64,000 nt of DNA from Macrobrachium rosenbergii (GCF_040412425.1 NC_089777.1:38516537-38580536), one strand, 5' to 3'. Counted from the first letter of the stretch, positions 13,940 to 28,104 are shown. A program made the numbers and translations. Notes: a model not told the origin generated them from the letters alone.

Positions 13940-15780
13940 TTTTTCGTGATCTTTCAATTCCGAATAATAATATAACTTAGAGCCAAAATAAAAATCACTG
14001 AAAACAAAAATTTACAACTATAACAATAATGACAAAAACAGTTCTTTATAAAAACTCATAACCATGCTAATAATAATAATCGTAATGCTTTAACATCAAA
14101 CCGTCGCAACAAAGCTCTGCTTTAATTCATCATTTGCAAACTCCCCTGGCGTCCAAGGCACAACTTGAGCCAAGTTTGTGCACCACTACCAAAACGTCAC
14201 TTTAAAACAGCCGATAAACAATGGCGTATTGCCGCGTGAACTTTCTGCAACCTTTGCAGCCGCCCACCGCCAACAAAGTTGGGCTTCGTATATGAATAAG
14301 AACAGGCGCGATCACTCCCGGACGTTTTTTGAAAGCTTGAACGCGCGGTTATTCGCGTCCGTTCTCAGCTAAAGAGCGGGGGTGTTCATTCTGAATGTCT
14401 ATGTATAGAAAATTCGAGTGTATCTCCGTATAGGAATTCTCTTTCCGCTTCTCCGGCGTGTGACCATGCCAGGCCTTTTCCAATCGATCAATAAATAGAT
14501 TTTTCTTCTTGTAAGTTCGAGGCTGACCTTTCTTCCTTTAAGTGTTCTATGTCATCCTTCGTGGTCAAGCCCCGCCCTTCTGTCCCTCCTTTTTCTCATT
14601 TTCTCTCAGCCTGGGCTAAATGGACATTACATTGCCCGTCCCACTGACCTTCGCTATTTATTAATTCATATCAGCGCCTTTCACCAATATAAAATAGCAC
14701 ATTGTATAAAGTCATTTGTATTTTCATTTGTATTTTTCTTAGGATACGAACCTACGGTTTCACATAAGGAATTTCTCCAGCACGGCACGCTTCGGTTGTC
14801 ACTATCATTTATTATTATAGTAAATAATTTACAGTGACGCGACTGTAACTACTAAGCATTTAATAAACAGTCAACCAAACAATACAATGTTACTCTTGTG
14901 ACTGCGGTATATAACTCGAAAGTGTCTTTTTCCATCTGGAGCTTCCTGAACGACAGGGCCACCGAAACATGTCCCATGAAAGGCAAAATGGAGAGCTTTC
15001 CGTTTGATGCGGCCTTCGAAACCACAGCTTTACATATTAATGGGCAATGTATCCATATATTCTCTGTGTACCAACGACAGCCAGGTTTCGACTTCCTGCT
15101 GTGCAGCCGGGAGCAATCGCCTCTCGCCAATGGCCCTTTTAACAGTAAGCAGAACGAAGGTACCCTGGTTCGAGATTTGGATTCGGAACGGTAATGTCCC
15201 TTTTGTCGGGACTTGCCCTCTCGACCCTCTCTTATAGCACCGACATTTTAAGGTATGGGTACAGCAATAATAATGAAAAATTATACGTGTACCAAAATTA
15301 GTCGTCCAAAGACAACCACACCCCACACAAAAAATGTACTGTACGAGTTCCAGGAACACTCAGAACAGTCTTGAAATACACAATCAAAGATGCGAGTATT
15401 GATTGATTAGCTTGCCACTTGGCATAGCAGCATCTAAAGGTCATTAATTAATAAAAGAAAAAACGAAACCCTTAGCCCGCCGGCAAGGAATCACTTATAG
15501 ATAGCATTACAGAATCTTTCAACACGCCTTCCAGTTTCGGTGCGGGCACGGTCTAGACCGTGGGCGCGGGAGGCCTTAAGGGCTCACTGAGCAAACCCAC
15601 CCGAGAGGAAATTAAATGCAGCATTAGTGCCGTGGAATAATGGTCCCACTGATAAACTCATCATCGATTATGTCGCTTCTTTATTTGTCTCGTGTATCCA
15701 CTTCGTGTGTTGATTTAGTTTACCTGCCTTTTTTTTTTTTAATAACAGTGCGATATGAAACATTCCGAAAAATTACTGAA
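13940..15780. other. Non-coding unique DNA; 16-bp perfect palindrome at 15547
   Basis: Several overlapping short frames on both strands at 14850-15360 lack any recognised domain. CACGGTCTAGACCGTG at 15547-15562 is a perfect palindrome in a GC-rich patch. No gene is supported. Confidence 0.6.
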
Positions 15781-15782
15781 CT

Positions 15783-15785
<3 letters not shown>

Positions 15786-15863
<78 letters not shown>
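15786..15863 (+). repeat. (GA)n microsatellite
   Basis: About 39 GA units. Confidence 0.97.
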
Positions 15864-15866
<3 letters not shown>

Positions 15867-15959
15867 AGGCAAAATGGACGATTACCAAATGAGTGATTCG
15901 TAAGATCATGCTTGGCTGCTCTGCCATGAAATCTCCCATGACGCTAATCACAGAAATTT

Positions 15960-16480
15960 ATTCTGCCATCAACTTCCCCACAACCAACCTCCTCTGTCCC
16001 CCCACCACCCCTATCCCCTCCCTTCCCTCCTGCTCCCTCATCACCAGTGTCCTCCTACTCCTACTCATTCTGTACTTCGCAACCACTTCTTTCTCCACCA
16101 ATTCCATCAAGAAGTTATTGCTTCATCGTCTGCAATAGTTCTACTGTGCACCGCCTTGTCTCCATCATCACCACAACACCGGGATCTTCATCACCATCTT
16201 CTCTCCCTTCATTATCACAACCTCCTTACTTCGTTCCCCTCCACCATCATCACCGTCTCCAGCACCTCCTCCTCCTCCCCCACCGCCATCGTCCCCGTTA
16301 CCTCTTCTCCAACAACATACCATCTTCTCCATTACCGTCCAGTTTTTCTTTACCTCTGCCACAACATTCTTAGCCCTCTCAACCACGGGCATCATCTCCG
16401 TCACCATCTTCATCTCCTCCTCTTCCTCCTAAGCAAAATTTTTACACACAAGAGCTGCATCTTCCCCTCCCTCTGTCTAT
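15960..16480 (+). repeat. Pyrimidine-rich low-complexity tract
   Basis: About 500 bp rich in CCT, CAT and CTC triplets (for example CTCCTCCTCCTCCCCCACC near 16265). It keeps frames open on both strands with Ser/Pro/His-rich or Gly/Val-rich strings, but no conserved domain appears. Confidence 0.7.
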
Positions 16481-16619
16481 CTATCTAACCTTTAAAACAT
16501 GACCCAATGGCATTTCATAAGATGATCGATTTTAGAGCAGGTAAGCTTTAGCCAGACACACTAAAGCAATGCACGAACACATGCAGCAAAACTCGCACGC
16601 ATCACGAGGAAATATATAA

Positions 16620-16831
16620 ATGTAAATCTATAAAAAATATATAGATATATTTATAATATAATATATATTATATATATATATATACGCACATATATGCATA
16701 TATATGTTATATATTTATATATATATATATAATCATAATCACCTTTCACTATGAATACCTGTTAAAAATCATAATATCCATCACCCTAATACCTGTTAAA
16801 ACTAAATTAAATATCCATCTCTCTCTCTCTC

Positions 16832-16875
<44 letters not shown>

Positions 16876-16890
16876 AACACACACACACAC
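16620..16890 (+). repeat. Imperfect (TA)n, then (CT)n and (CA)n arrays
   Basis: TA-rich 16631-16731, CT runs at 16819-16832 and 16837-16874, then a short CA run. 16890-18600 beyond is unique DNA in which I see no gene. Confidence 0.9.
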
Positions 16891-18613
16891 ACGACCAAAT
16901 TGACAATCCTAAAAGCAAGGCACTACCAAACTACTAACCGCTCGCCATTTATTCTGAAAGAACACAACCACGGCGACTACTAAAGAACAACAGGACGCCT
17001 ACTCTCTCGCTTTCCCTTCCAGTGGAACTTTGTTTTCCTCTCCAGTGACATCAAGCGCCATCGCAAATCAGCCTTAATGCGCCTCGTATGAACGCGGCCG
17101 TGGGAGACTTAACATGGGTGTGCAGTGAACTTTATTGCTATTATTACTATCATTACTAACTCCGCACCTTTTCCCCTTTGAAGGTGTTAACCTTTCGTCT
17201 CTCTGCAAGACTTTTCATGTGATGATATTGCTAGTCCATGCACGATTGACTTTTCACTAACAGGCCTAAAGTTTTTCTTTCCGTGGGATCGATCTCGTCT
17301 CTCTCGCTGACTGAGCGAAGCTAAGATCCCTGTGCCAGAGGATATCATTATTGAAACGCCATCAGCTAAACTATTATTTTCCCTTTATATTTCCTAGGTT
17401 ATCTAGCCTACATTTTCAGAAGCGGATGGCTCCAGAGGTGCTGTTTTTCAGTAACAGTGAGATAATGATATTAACTTCAATAACAATGAGACGATATAAA
17501 TTTAAATAATAATGAAATAATGACAGTAACGATCCATATTATTATTACGATCACCATTATCACCGACTGACTGGCTAACGTGGTATAGAGTCGCAAGGAC
17601 TCAGGCCATCAACCCGTTAACCTTTCTCTGATATTCATACATTAATAACAACGGTACTTTTCCTTCTATTAATAGCATATCAATAACCAACATGAAAATC
17701 AATACCATTAAATTAATACTATCATCATTTCTTAAAAGGACCCCAAAACCGATAATGAATTACCATCCAATTTTTTCTCATAAAAACAAAAAGCGGAGAC
17801 TCAATTTCAGCTCGAGATTCTCCAAATTGAACCGAATTCGCATCACGCGAAGAAAAAAAAAATTTCACCTCGGGCAAGACTGACTTGGCCAAATATTCAC
17901 GTCCGGTCAATATTAAACTAATTATACATTAACAGTTACTTTGGAAATCGGTTATCCTTTAAGCGTACACGGTCCACTGACTGTTCCTTTCCTTCTGCTG
18001 CCAAGCTTTGGAATTCTATCGATGCGTCGGTTTGTTCCTGACTCTTTCTTTATTTCTTTGTTCCTTTCTTCTTCGGTTCTGGGCTATAAGAGGTCATTAA
18101 GGGTGCCCGCCCCATTATCCTTGTTAATGCTGCTAAGCAAGTTAGATAAAATAATCAATCATTTAGAAAATTACTGCTACAGAACCATCCATATCTTTGA
18201 TAATATTCCTCAAAATTAATGCATATATTAAACGCCAATGAATTACGCTAGTACTAATACTACTATTGAATGGAAGTATAAATAGTGTTTAACATTATCC
18301 TTTCAAATATGTTTTGCTTGACTAACTTGAAGGTACCTGTCCCGCTATTTATGGCCCTAAGGCTCGAGTTGATCTTATGACCAATGCTCTCAAAGTTTGT
18401 GTTAGGTCTTAGCCATTGTTCAGTGCATTTCCACAGTCTTTAGTTGGGATTCCCTTAGGGCAATTTTCTTTTTTACTTTTGAAACATGAAATTTCCCTAT
18501 TTCTCATCTACTAATGATTATACACTTCTTTTATTTCTAACTTCTTGGCCCTATTCTGCCCGTTTTTCACATATTTCTACTCTGTGGAAATCTTTGGCCG
18601 ACACTCGATCCAT

Positions 18614-19094
18614 GGAGCCTCGATGGCTCAGTCGGTTACAGCAGCAGCTTCGGACTTCGTAGAGGTCTGTGGCGCGGGTTCAAATCCGCAGCCGACTGAT
18701 CAGAGAGGCAGACACTTTGCTATCCGGTAGACATCCCGGGATTATATATGTAATCAACGGATAGGTTTGCTTAAAAAGCAAATGGGTGTTACAGACTAAA
18801 TACACACACAAAACAAAGCCACTACTACACCTAAAAACAAAACAAACATCTCACACGTCTCGAACTCTCGCCCTACCCGCGCAACAACTTCTCGCTGCTG
18901 GGAAGAAAGGGCGTTGGGTCGGGTATGATACATGAAACATACGCTACCGGGGTCTAAGCGATGTCTGGCAGGGCAGCCGATCGAGACTACAGGTCTAACC
19001 CAAAGCCAAATCAAAAGTCCTTCAAAAGAAGGCATCGTGCTTACCCCATACAAAAATGGGAAAAATGCAAGTTAAAAGAAGAAGAAGAAGAAGA

Positions 19095-19096
<2 letters not shown>
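18614..19096 (+). mobile_element. tRNA-derived SINE-like element, family B
   Basis: A tRNA-like head carries A box TGGCTCAGTCGG at 18624-18635 and B box GGTTCAAATCC at 18677-18687; the 53-nt spacing suits a tRNA with a longer variable arm. A body without coding potential follows and runs into an (AAG)n tail at about 19074-19096, which then adjoins a (TA)n array. The 3' limit is taken from the AAG tail; the element may be composite, because the middle (18790-18910) is A/C-rich and unlike the rest. Confidence 0.6.
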
Positions 19097-19175
<79 letters not shown>

Positions 19176-19196
19176 TATATATACATACACACACAT

Positions 19197-19283
<87 letters not shown>
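19097..19283 (+). repeat. (TA)n-(CA)n-(TA)n compound microsatellite
   Basis: TA 19097-19171, CA-rich 19186-19237, TA 19251-19283, placed after the AAG tail of the family-B SINE. 20290-21780 farther on is AT-rich with no gene seen. Confidence 0.95.
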
Positions 19284-19286
<3 letters not shown>

Positions 19287-19639
19287 TATGTTTGTAAATA
19301 CGATACATTTTCAACATGAACCTGGTCTCGTCAACACGTAAATTTGCCTCAAGAGTATTTTTATTCAAGCAATTTTCATCATGGACACAACCCTAGAACA
19401 AAGAGCAAATCCATCAAGATTTTCATCGTCGAACTGAAAGAAAAACTGCAGCTTAACAAAACCTAACGACTATTCCTCAACACCGATAACCAGCTTCTCC
19501 CGAGGCTGGACTACGAGGATGAGCAGGAGCTGGAGACATCCAAGCCACTAGCATACATAAACAGTTCCCTAATGGCTTACTATCCTTATAAAGACTATTG
19601 TACAGACTACCAGCCATGCATCGATAAATAATTCAGGAG

Positions 19640-20290
19640 TACCACGGTCTCCTTGCTAGAGTCGATGATACGAACTCATGCACTTCGGAATACCAAAGTA
19701 GAATCATGAGCCTGTTTATAGGCCTATGTGACTCCTGTACCCGAGTGTCGTGGTTTTAAGCATATTAAACGCTTCTTGAATTTCAAGCCTAGTGACTTAA
19801 TATGTCTTCTCCAAGCGCTTATATTTCACATTTCATAATAAAATTGAATGTTTTGAGTGAGTGAAAGGGTTTATAAGACATATACGTCAACCTAAGTCAA
19901 TTTATAGGACTATAAGGCAAACTTGTGTATCAATTTACTCAAGTTGCAGCATGTGCCACTTTATAGGCCTAAAAACTCTCCCAAGCTTTAAAATACGAAT
20001 GATGGAATCATGAGTGAGTTTATAAGCCTATTTGATGCTCTGTACTTCAGAATACCAATGTGGAACCAAGAACGTGTTTAGAGGCTTATACGACGTTCGT
20101 ATACTTTATACGTCAGAAATCACCCGTAGGCCTACATGCCGGTGACTTGAATTTAGAAAAAATCTTAATTATGTATTCCGTAGCAGTTTCATTTCAAAAT
20201 ATCGATGTGGATCCAGAACCGTATTTATACGCCTTTACACCCGAGGGAATAACAAGTGACTTGAATGTCTAAACATAGGTCTTCAATAAT
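19640..20290 (+). repeat. Very degenerate tandem array with TTTATAGGCCTA motif
   Basis: Motifs like GTTTATAGGCCTAT (19709, 19865, 19898, 19952, 20011, 20070, 20218) and GTGACTTGAAT recur, often with a nearby 'AATACCAATGTGGA' type block. Period is irregular. No gene is seen. Confidence 0.45.
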
Positions 20291-21784
20291 GTATTACGAA
20301 GTATATTTATAAATATAAATAATGGTATTTACCATTCAACGTATAAATATTAATTTACAACAATGATCCTTTGCGTTTCTAATCAGTACTTTTCAGTTCC
20401 GTCATTAAATAACAACATGAATATATAATAGCACCTTAAAAGCCTCCGCAAAGACTATTCAATTGTCTGAATAGACATCAAACTCAGATATTTTAAGACG
20501 ACCAAAGCAGCTTAACCAGACCACGTGACTATCCGTACTATCACTTTTACACCGGTTTTCAGTTTTTCACTGGAACTGACATTCAAAGAGTGTATGAAGA
20601 ACAAATGCCAAATCACTCTCCTTTATAAAAGAAAAGTTTCATTTCTTAATGTATATAATCAAAACTTTGCTTACAACGGTTTCCGACACTGAAATATTTC
20701 TATATCCGCTGCAGCACTTGGACACCCCAAATTTGTTTTATTTTTATTTTTAAAGAAAAATTACAGAATGCATACTATAACTATAGCAGACATCACAATG
20801 CACACTCCATGAAACCTAGAAAAAGGACAAAATTTAGAAGACTTTTATGAAAAACTGCAAATATAAAATTTGCGTCTACATAAATTTCTGCCCGTGGCTC
20901 CACTTCGTGTTGTTTAAATATTTTTATATACATCCATTTTCATCTCCATATCCACAGACTATATACCATCACAGAAAAAGATGCTTCTCCTTTCTTTCAT
21001 TTCCAACAGGATTCAGACATACACCACCAGTATCACCACCAACCAAACACATCATCATAAAATCTGCACCATCATCAAAAAAACTATCAGGCGAATGAGG
21101 TCCCCCTCATAATGCATGAGACTAACTAATGGGGTTAACAAAGCCTGACATACCAAAATGGCTTTTTTTTAAATAAAAAGAATTGGATATAAAAACGGTG
21201 GCACCTGGAGTGAATACAATACAAAAAGGTCACAATACTTTTTAATGTTTTAATTATATGAGTGTTCTCTCTCTCACAAGATATTTTCCCCCGTACCACT
21301 GTAGGTGAATAACTCCACCGGGCGCGAGCGCGTTAAGTGTATATGTGTGATAATGTACAGAACATTAAATACATTATCTCTATTTAAAAAACATTGTATC
21401 AAGGCTGAATTGTGTAGATTTCCACTTTGAATAAACCACTCGCTATAAAGGCTTCTTTGAGTCTTGCAAAAATTATTGCAAGTTTCTAAGCAATGCTTTC
21501 GGAATGAAGTCGCTGACCCCATGTTTACACTGAGGATAAAAATCGGAAAAAAAACAATAGCGTTTTGTATAATAAAAAAAAACCAGATAGTGATACATTT
21601 GTAGAATCATATACACAACGCTACTATGCCTGTACTACGAAAGTGTCATGCGCAGTTGATTTGGCAATTTTTGACTCATTATTGCTTATGCATGCACATA
21701 CTTTATTGATTTATTTTTACTTCATTCTGATGGCTATTTTCATAACTGGCATATGCTTGCTTTGCAAGTTTATGGCGCAATCTT

Positions 21785-22156
21785 GTTTTCTGTACACCCG
21801 CTGCAGCGTATAATCAAGGCCACCCACCGAAAACAGATCTATTTTTCGGTGGTCTCCGTATAATGCTATTTGAGTCGCAGCCCATGAAACTTTAACCACG
21901 GCCAGTAAGTGGCCTACAATATGGTTGCGAGAAGCACGATTATGGCTAACTTTAACCTTAAATAAAATAAAAGCTACTGGGCTGCAATTTGGTATGTTTG
22001 ATGATTGGAGAGTGGATGATCAGCATACCAATATGCAGCCATCTAGCCTCAATAGTTTTTAAGATCAGATGGCGGACGGGAAAGTGCGGACAGAAAAAAG
22101 TGCGGACGGACAGACAAAGCCGAAACAATCGTTTCATTTCACCGAAAACTAAAAAA
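21785..22156 (+). mobile_element. Dispersed ~370-bp repeat with internal hairpin, copy 1
   Basis: This matches 25074-25438 along its length in the same orientation. Inside, GGCTGCAATTTGGTATG (21981-21997) and CATACCAATATGCAGCC (22025-22041) form a stem with a ~27-nt loop. The ends are weakly inverted (GTTTTCTGTA near the start, GAAAAC near the end), which fits a non-autonomous DNA element, but no transposase family can be named. Confidence 0.75.
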
Positions 22157-22389
22157 CTACACGGCCCACGGAATAATGATGAATGAACTGAATGATGAAT
22201 AAGCATGATGAAATGAGAGCGGGAAAATACTTCATTACAATTAAGCATTGTCCAAAATTTATCAGCCTGGCTAATTATAGCACTTCCCTGCTTAAACCTT
22301 ACATCGCTAATTAGCAGATCTGCAGCCACGTTCATGAAAACGATGACCCTTAGGTAATTACTCCTGAAAAAATGCTGAGAGCGCTCATA

Positions 22390-22425
22390 ATATTTATACG
22401 TAGACACACACACACACATACACAC

Positions 22426-22496
<71 letters not shown>

Positions 22497-22618
22497 ACAG
22501 CTATATAATTTTTTCAGCTCCCCAAAAAAAACTAATTACCTAAGGGTCACTCATGTACATATGAATAAATATATATATATACAGTATATACATTATATAT
22601 ATGTGTGTGTGTGTGTAA
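22390..22618 (+). repeat. (CA)n/(TA)n arrays
   Basis: CA run from 22390, pure TA at 22426-22492, then a second short TA/GT tract at 22570-22615. Confidence 0.95.
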
Positions 22619-22975
22619 ATATAAATGTCTCTAAACATCAGTATCTGTCAATCAGTCTGTCTCTCATTATCTCCTGAGCTCACAAAATAGAGCACACGCC
22701 TATACATCGCTCTGAATACTTTCATTAACAATCACCTTCTTTATTGTGCAAGACCTCATTGTCATCCACTACCACTACCACCGGACTCGTCTGGTCAACT
22801 GCAAGCTCAGTAATGGTTATGGGAGGCTATATACCAACAACAGCTGGCATTCATTAGATGTCACCCCTCCTAGTTCTCATTGGACCCTATGTTGATCAAC
22901 CTGATTGATCGATAGATCAGCAGAGCAGCTTATGACAACAGTTTTAGATCTTGTTGTGACCCCATTTCCAAATTG

Positions 22976-22977
<2 letters not shown>

Positions 22978-23067
<90 letters not shown>
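22978..23067 (+). repeat. (GA)n microsatellite
   Basis: About 45 GA units, the longest GA array in the window, with a small satellite run at 23142-23159. It is the last long dinucleotide array before the array-poor domain. Confidence 0.97.
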
Positions 23068-23070
<3 letters not shown>

Positions 23071-24210
23071 TCCTGCAAAATAGTCAGTTCCACTATGACA
23101 GGTTAGAAATTAACTTATCTATGTTCTCCCATGTTGAGAGGGGGAGAGAGAGAGAGAGAAGCTTTCATTCCATAAAAGAATACAGATGATACATTTGCCT
23201 AGACAGATGGACAGAAAGATGGATGGAATAGGACATACAAGGAATCCAATCAATGGGAATGGAAATTGCCTGGACACCCGATACAAATTTATTCCTGCCG
23301 ATACAAAAGGAAATCCATAAATCAACTTCCTATTAGCACTTGTCAAGAGGATTCCCAACCAACATGAGGAAGAAAATATTTCTGTGTTTCTGCCTCTCCA
23401 ATCAACTTGGGAGTTGGTCATTTAAGGGGAAAAAATAGTTTAATAGCTGTAAATGGTTGGCCTAGTTATTGCAGCTTACTTGTTGACTATGGTTTATCAT
23501 CATTAACCAACTTTAACCAGATTTGCAATGCTCGCATGACTGGTCTAACTGGTCTGAAGATTTCAGACTTGTTTTTCGGTTAAATACATTTCAGGTACTC
23601 ACATAATCAAATTCACTTGGAGTTCGGAGGCCAGGCCCCTAGCTGGATTTGGTAAGATCATTCTAGTAGGCACACTATTGTGCAAACTCATCACATAAAG
23701 TTGTTACTTTCCTCCTCCTCCTGCATTCTTGCACTGACACACATGCTGTCAAACCATGTACTTATACTGTTATTTGTAAACTACCAGAGCAACGCACAAT
23801 ATAAAGAAATGCCATATATTAACAAGGATTAGCAATGTATTCAAATGTCTGCCCGCTTCAAACAACAAGAAACAGAGACCTCTGCCGAGTAGAAACTGCA
23901 ACATAAATATACTATATATTGCTTGGTGAAGATCTCTCATAAAACAAACCATTTATATTCACTTACTTGAAAAGAAGGACAAAAGTCTCATTCTACACCT
24001 CCACCATCTGTACAAATACTGAGCTACTTTGTAAGAATCTATGTCAAGTTGGTGAAACACATTCGTTTCTTATGATCCACAAGAGCAGTTCTAGTTTTCC
24101 CAAGCAAGAGCCCTTGGCTGAAAGGATTTATACCCAAAAACACAGTCATTAAAGCTGTCCTCGGGCACTTAATAAATGCTTACTCTGTAACTATAAATTA
24201 ATTCATTGTA

Positions 24211-24485
24211 AGGGTTGTGGTAGCTCAACTGATTTTAGCCTGGACTTCACACTGTGGTCATCCCGAGTTCAAGCCCCACTCATAACATAATAAATTTCTT
24301 TGGCAAAACAAATTTACTATCCCAGTGACCTAGGAATGGGCAGTTATCCCCATAGGCCTGCTGAGTCATAAGCAGCCACTGACTCGTTCTCCCTTGTTCT
24401 AGTATGGGATAAGAGAGAGCTTTTCCTCTGATCATGTCTACATGTGGGTCTTTATTGGCTGCTCATGCATGAACTTTAAGCCTTT
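24211..24485 (+). mobile_element. tRNA-derived SINE-like element, family C
   Basis: A box TAGCTCAACTG at 24221-24231 and B box GAGTTCAAGCC at 24265-24275 sit exactly 44 nt apart, as in a tRNA. About 200 bp of unique non-coding body follows. I could not find clear target-site duplications, so the 3' limit is approximate. It lies inside the putative first intron. Confidence 0.6.
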
Positions 24486-25049
24486 CAACAAAACCCCGCT
24501 CAGATTCCACTAATGTTCCTCTATCAAACAAAACTGTGTACTGCCCAGTTCAGTAGACTAAAGAGGATGGCAGATTATCACTCTCCACAGAAAGAAAGTA
24601 TCTTTATAATAATAAACCAGGCTGTCAGAGAAGATAGTCCTCACAAGAATGCAATTTACATAAAAAAAATGTATTTCAAAAATGAGGGCACAAACAAGTT
24701 TCTTAAGTGTTGTCCCCTTACAGTGTCTCTTGTGTGGTACTTAAGGCCCTTTAAAGCATCACTTTCTGTCTTTTACTTTTCATTCATTCCCATTAGTCTC
24801 TTCCCATCTAGCTTTCCAACTTCCTTAACCTGACCTTGATCCAATGTTAACCTCGTTTTGGAATAAAATTCTTTGGGTGAGCCCTATAAGATTCAACAAA
24901 TGTGATTGAAGTTACCAAACCATTTGGGCTAATTTATCAATTTACAAACTGGCAAATCATTTAGACTTTTTAAGAATTTTACTGAATCTATTCATGCATG
25001 ACTCCAAGTGTAAGTGTAAGCATCAGCAGTAAAAAACAAATAAAAATTG

Positions 25050-25438
25050 CGCTGAAGAAACTTCAGCGCTATCAAGTTTTCTGTACAGCCCCTGCAGCGT
25101 ATAACCAAGGCCACCGAAAACAGGTCTATCTTTCGGTTGTCTCAGTATCATGCTTTATGAGCCACGGCCCATGAAATTTCAACCACGGCCCGGTGGTGGC
25201 CTATCCTATATCATTGCCAGTAGCACAATTATGGCTAACTTTAACCTTAAATAAATAAAGACTACTGAGGATAGAGGGCTGCTATTTGGTATTTTTGATG
25301 GATGGAGGGTGGATGATCAACATACCAATTTGCAGCCTTCTAGCCTCAATGGTGTTTAAGATCTGAGGGCAGACAGAAAAAGTGTGGACTGACAGACAAA
25401 GCCGACATAATAGTTTTCTTTTACATAAAACTAAAACC
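25050..25438 (+). mobile_element. Dispersed ~370-bp repeat with internal hairpin, copy 2
   Basis: Direct-orientation partner of 21785-22156. Its internal stem is longer: arms about 25262-25292 and 25321-25353. Just before it, GCGCTGAAG-AAA-CTTCAGCGC (25050-25070) is a perfect short hairpin. Terminal similarity AGTTTTCTGTA versus the reverse complement of the end (AGTTTTATGTA) suggests short inverted termini. Confidence 0.75.
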
Positions 25439-27984
25439 TACTTACAAATTCCAAAATTACAGCGAAATGCTCAGTTCTTCAGTAACCCCTAAAACATGGA
25501 CTTTACTTTAAGTACTATTCCCTTATTATTTGGAGTCAATGCATAGATCGAACAGCTTACCTTTCAACAAAACATATCCTATTCATTTGGAATTCACATC
25601 ATGTTTCATCAAAGTATTCTACAAGCGATCTAGTTAGCACACATCCTACATAACAAAAACTGTGTCCTAATAGAATAACACGAAACTTACTGAGATCTTT
25701 GTGTCAGATGATGTTACATCCATATAAAACTCATCTTTCGACCACCATAAATATTCAGAAATAACACTAAGCATGATGCCACTCTGCCATTCCTAAGAAA
25801 ATGCCACTCTGAAAAACAGAACTCAGGTGATCTGACATTTGGGCAGAATGAATCTACTTACTCTACATCAAACCCATCAACAGTTCTTTATGAATGGATC
25901 AGTTAAAAATATACACAACTGTCAGACAATTACAACCCTACCTTCATAAGAATGACTGAATTCCCTAGAAATTTTGTTAGTTTTTGTTCATCTCCCTTAA
26001 ATTCATTAAATATTTCCAACGAATATTCACAATTTTGTCATTTCTCATGTATGGCTTGATGAAAAGTACATTAGCAACTTGGAAATAGGAATGACTATAA
26101 GCAAGGTGATATAAAACCAACTACTCAACATTGTGAAATAAACACATCTTTGGATAATGACAAATAAGGTACTTGTGAGAACTCCACAAATTACAACAAG
26201 CTTCAAAATTTTTAAGATAATATGTTGCTATTCATTGTATGTTGTAATGTAACTGATATTCTTCAGTGTTTCCTTGGAAATTTTCATATACAGTATACAA
26301 ATTAATTCAAGTAGCTTCATGGCTGTGCACTTGAACATAGTTCATTTTAATTTGGTATAGTAATTCTTGATCAATATCTTTTCACTAAAGTCTAAGTATT
26401 TTATATGCTACTCAAATACATGTAGACCTCATGAAGAATTCCATGGATAACATGGGAAAGATCACTTCCAAATCAGAAATAAGTTCGAAAATAGGCTTTC
26501 AGAATATCAAATCATGGACAAAAATGACAAAAAAGCATAACATACGAAGTGGTTGAATGAATGATTCTATTCAGAGATAATTCACACAACCTGTCCAAAC
26601 TGCTGTCATCATTTGATTCTACCCACATTGACAGATCTAAGCATAGTGCATAAACAATGAGCATCAAAATCAGTGCCCAAGTCTATTTACTACAACTCAG
26701 CATCAGTTTGCTTCTGCAATCCACAGATCCTATTCATTCCAACAAGAGTAAGACAAAGGCTGCACCACTCAGAGTGGCTACAAGAAACATTATTTTCTAC
26801 AACAAAAGGAAGTTGACCTGCAGCATCTCTGGTTACAAACCACATGGATAAAATACCAATACAAGACAGTACTCCAAAGTAATCACATCATACTAATGCA
26901 AAGTAGATTTGCATAAATATCTGATAGCATGTCAACCTACTGCTTTCCAGTACAGACTCTCTAAAAATGCACGCATAGAGTAAAACATGCTGTAATATAC
27001 AGTACAATAACTGTACACATAGTACAGTATATTCTTTGTAAGGCAGAAAAATAAATTAATATTATATTAAAAAACCAGGAGGCTGAATGTTACACTAGGT
27101 AGGCATAAAATGAGAGCCAGAGAGAGGGGGGAGAAAGTGCTAAATGATGTGTCAATCATGAGAACAACCCACTATTTGATGATGCATCAACATGCACTAG
27201 GCATTTGCTATAATAACTCAAAACCCCAGCACTTGTTAGAATCAAGTGCACTAAACACTGAATAAAAAGTGCTCAATCATTCATAACTGTTAATGAACTC
27301 TCAACTAGTTCTTAACAGAATAAGTAATTCTCCATTATAATGTTCAAAACATAAAGAGCTGTTGTGTGCATACAAATATATAATTTGAAGCCAAATGTAA
27401 ATCCACCTGCTGTTATTTACCATAACCCATCAAACAAGCTTCACCATAAAAGAGAGCATTAAGAAAAGTTTTACAAAATATTTCCACTTTTAAAAACATT
27501 GAGACACTTCTCTTTCATTAAAAAAACAGCACTGACTAGTTTTGGGTCAGGAATTCATAATTCCCACTTTCCTTCCTCATATCTCTTTCATTAGCACAGG
27601 GAAAATGTAATGAAAAATACGTGCAGCTTTCCAGGTAGATCCTAGGCAGTCGTCAAATGCTGACAAAGCAAAGCCTGAATAAAATTACTGAATAAAAGCA
27701 AAAGAGAAGAGGAAAAACTAGTAACTTCTTCATTGTACATCTTCCATTCAAGAAAGCTGCTGCTTTCCATAATATACAATACAAACATAATGCAAGCCAA
27801 TCTCATAAATTTTTCTCAGAAATGAAATAACAGAAGACTGTCTTTGAATAGGCAAGCAAAAAACAAACTGCTCCAGGTGATATAAAAGTATGTTCCTGGA
27901 TTATGAATGTTCAAAAGGAAGGACACTGATTATCTCAATATCAAGGAGAGAGAAAGAGACGTGAATCACCTAGCAATCTTGGGC

Positions 27985-28053
27985 AACCTTGGAAGCTGGA
28001 ATTTCAAGTCAATGGCCCCTGTGGGCTTGTTCCGTATGAATAGGGTTCATCTT

Positions 28054-28103
<50 letters not shown>
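27985..28103 (+). mobile_element. Severely 5'-truncated LINE 3' end with (AAT)n tail
   Basis: About 72 bp (27985-28056) match the last 3' UTR bases of the LINE at 36.5 kb, including TTGGAAGCT, GGTTCATCTTCTGAATAAT and the same position of the tail. The tail here is (AAT)n of about 16 units (28057-28103). The frame through it encodes polyN but is not a gene. Confidence 0.82.

Positions 28104-28104
<1 letters not shown>

Noticed and set aside
16047..16488. Overlapping Ser/Pro/His-rich frames on the plus strand and a Gly/Val-rich frame on the minus strand
   Set aside because: All follow from the pyrimidine-rich low-complexity tract.
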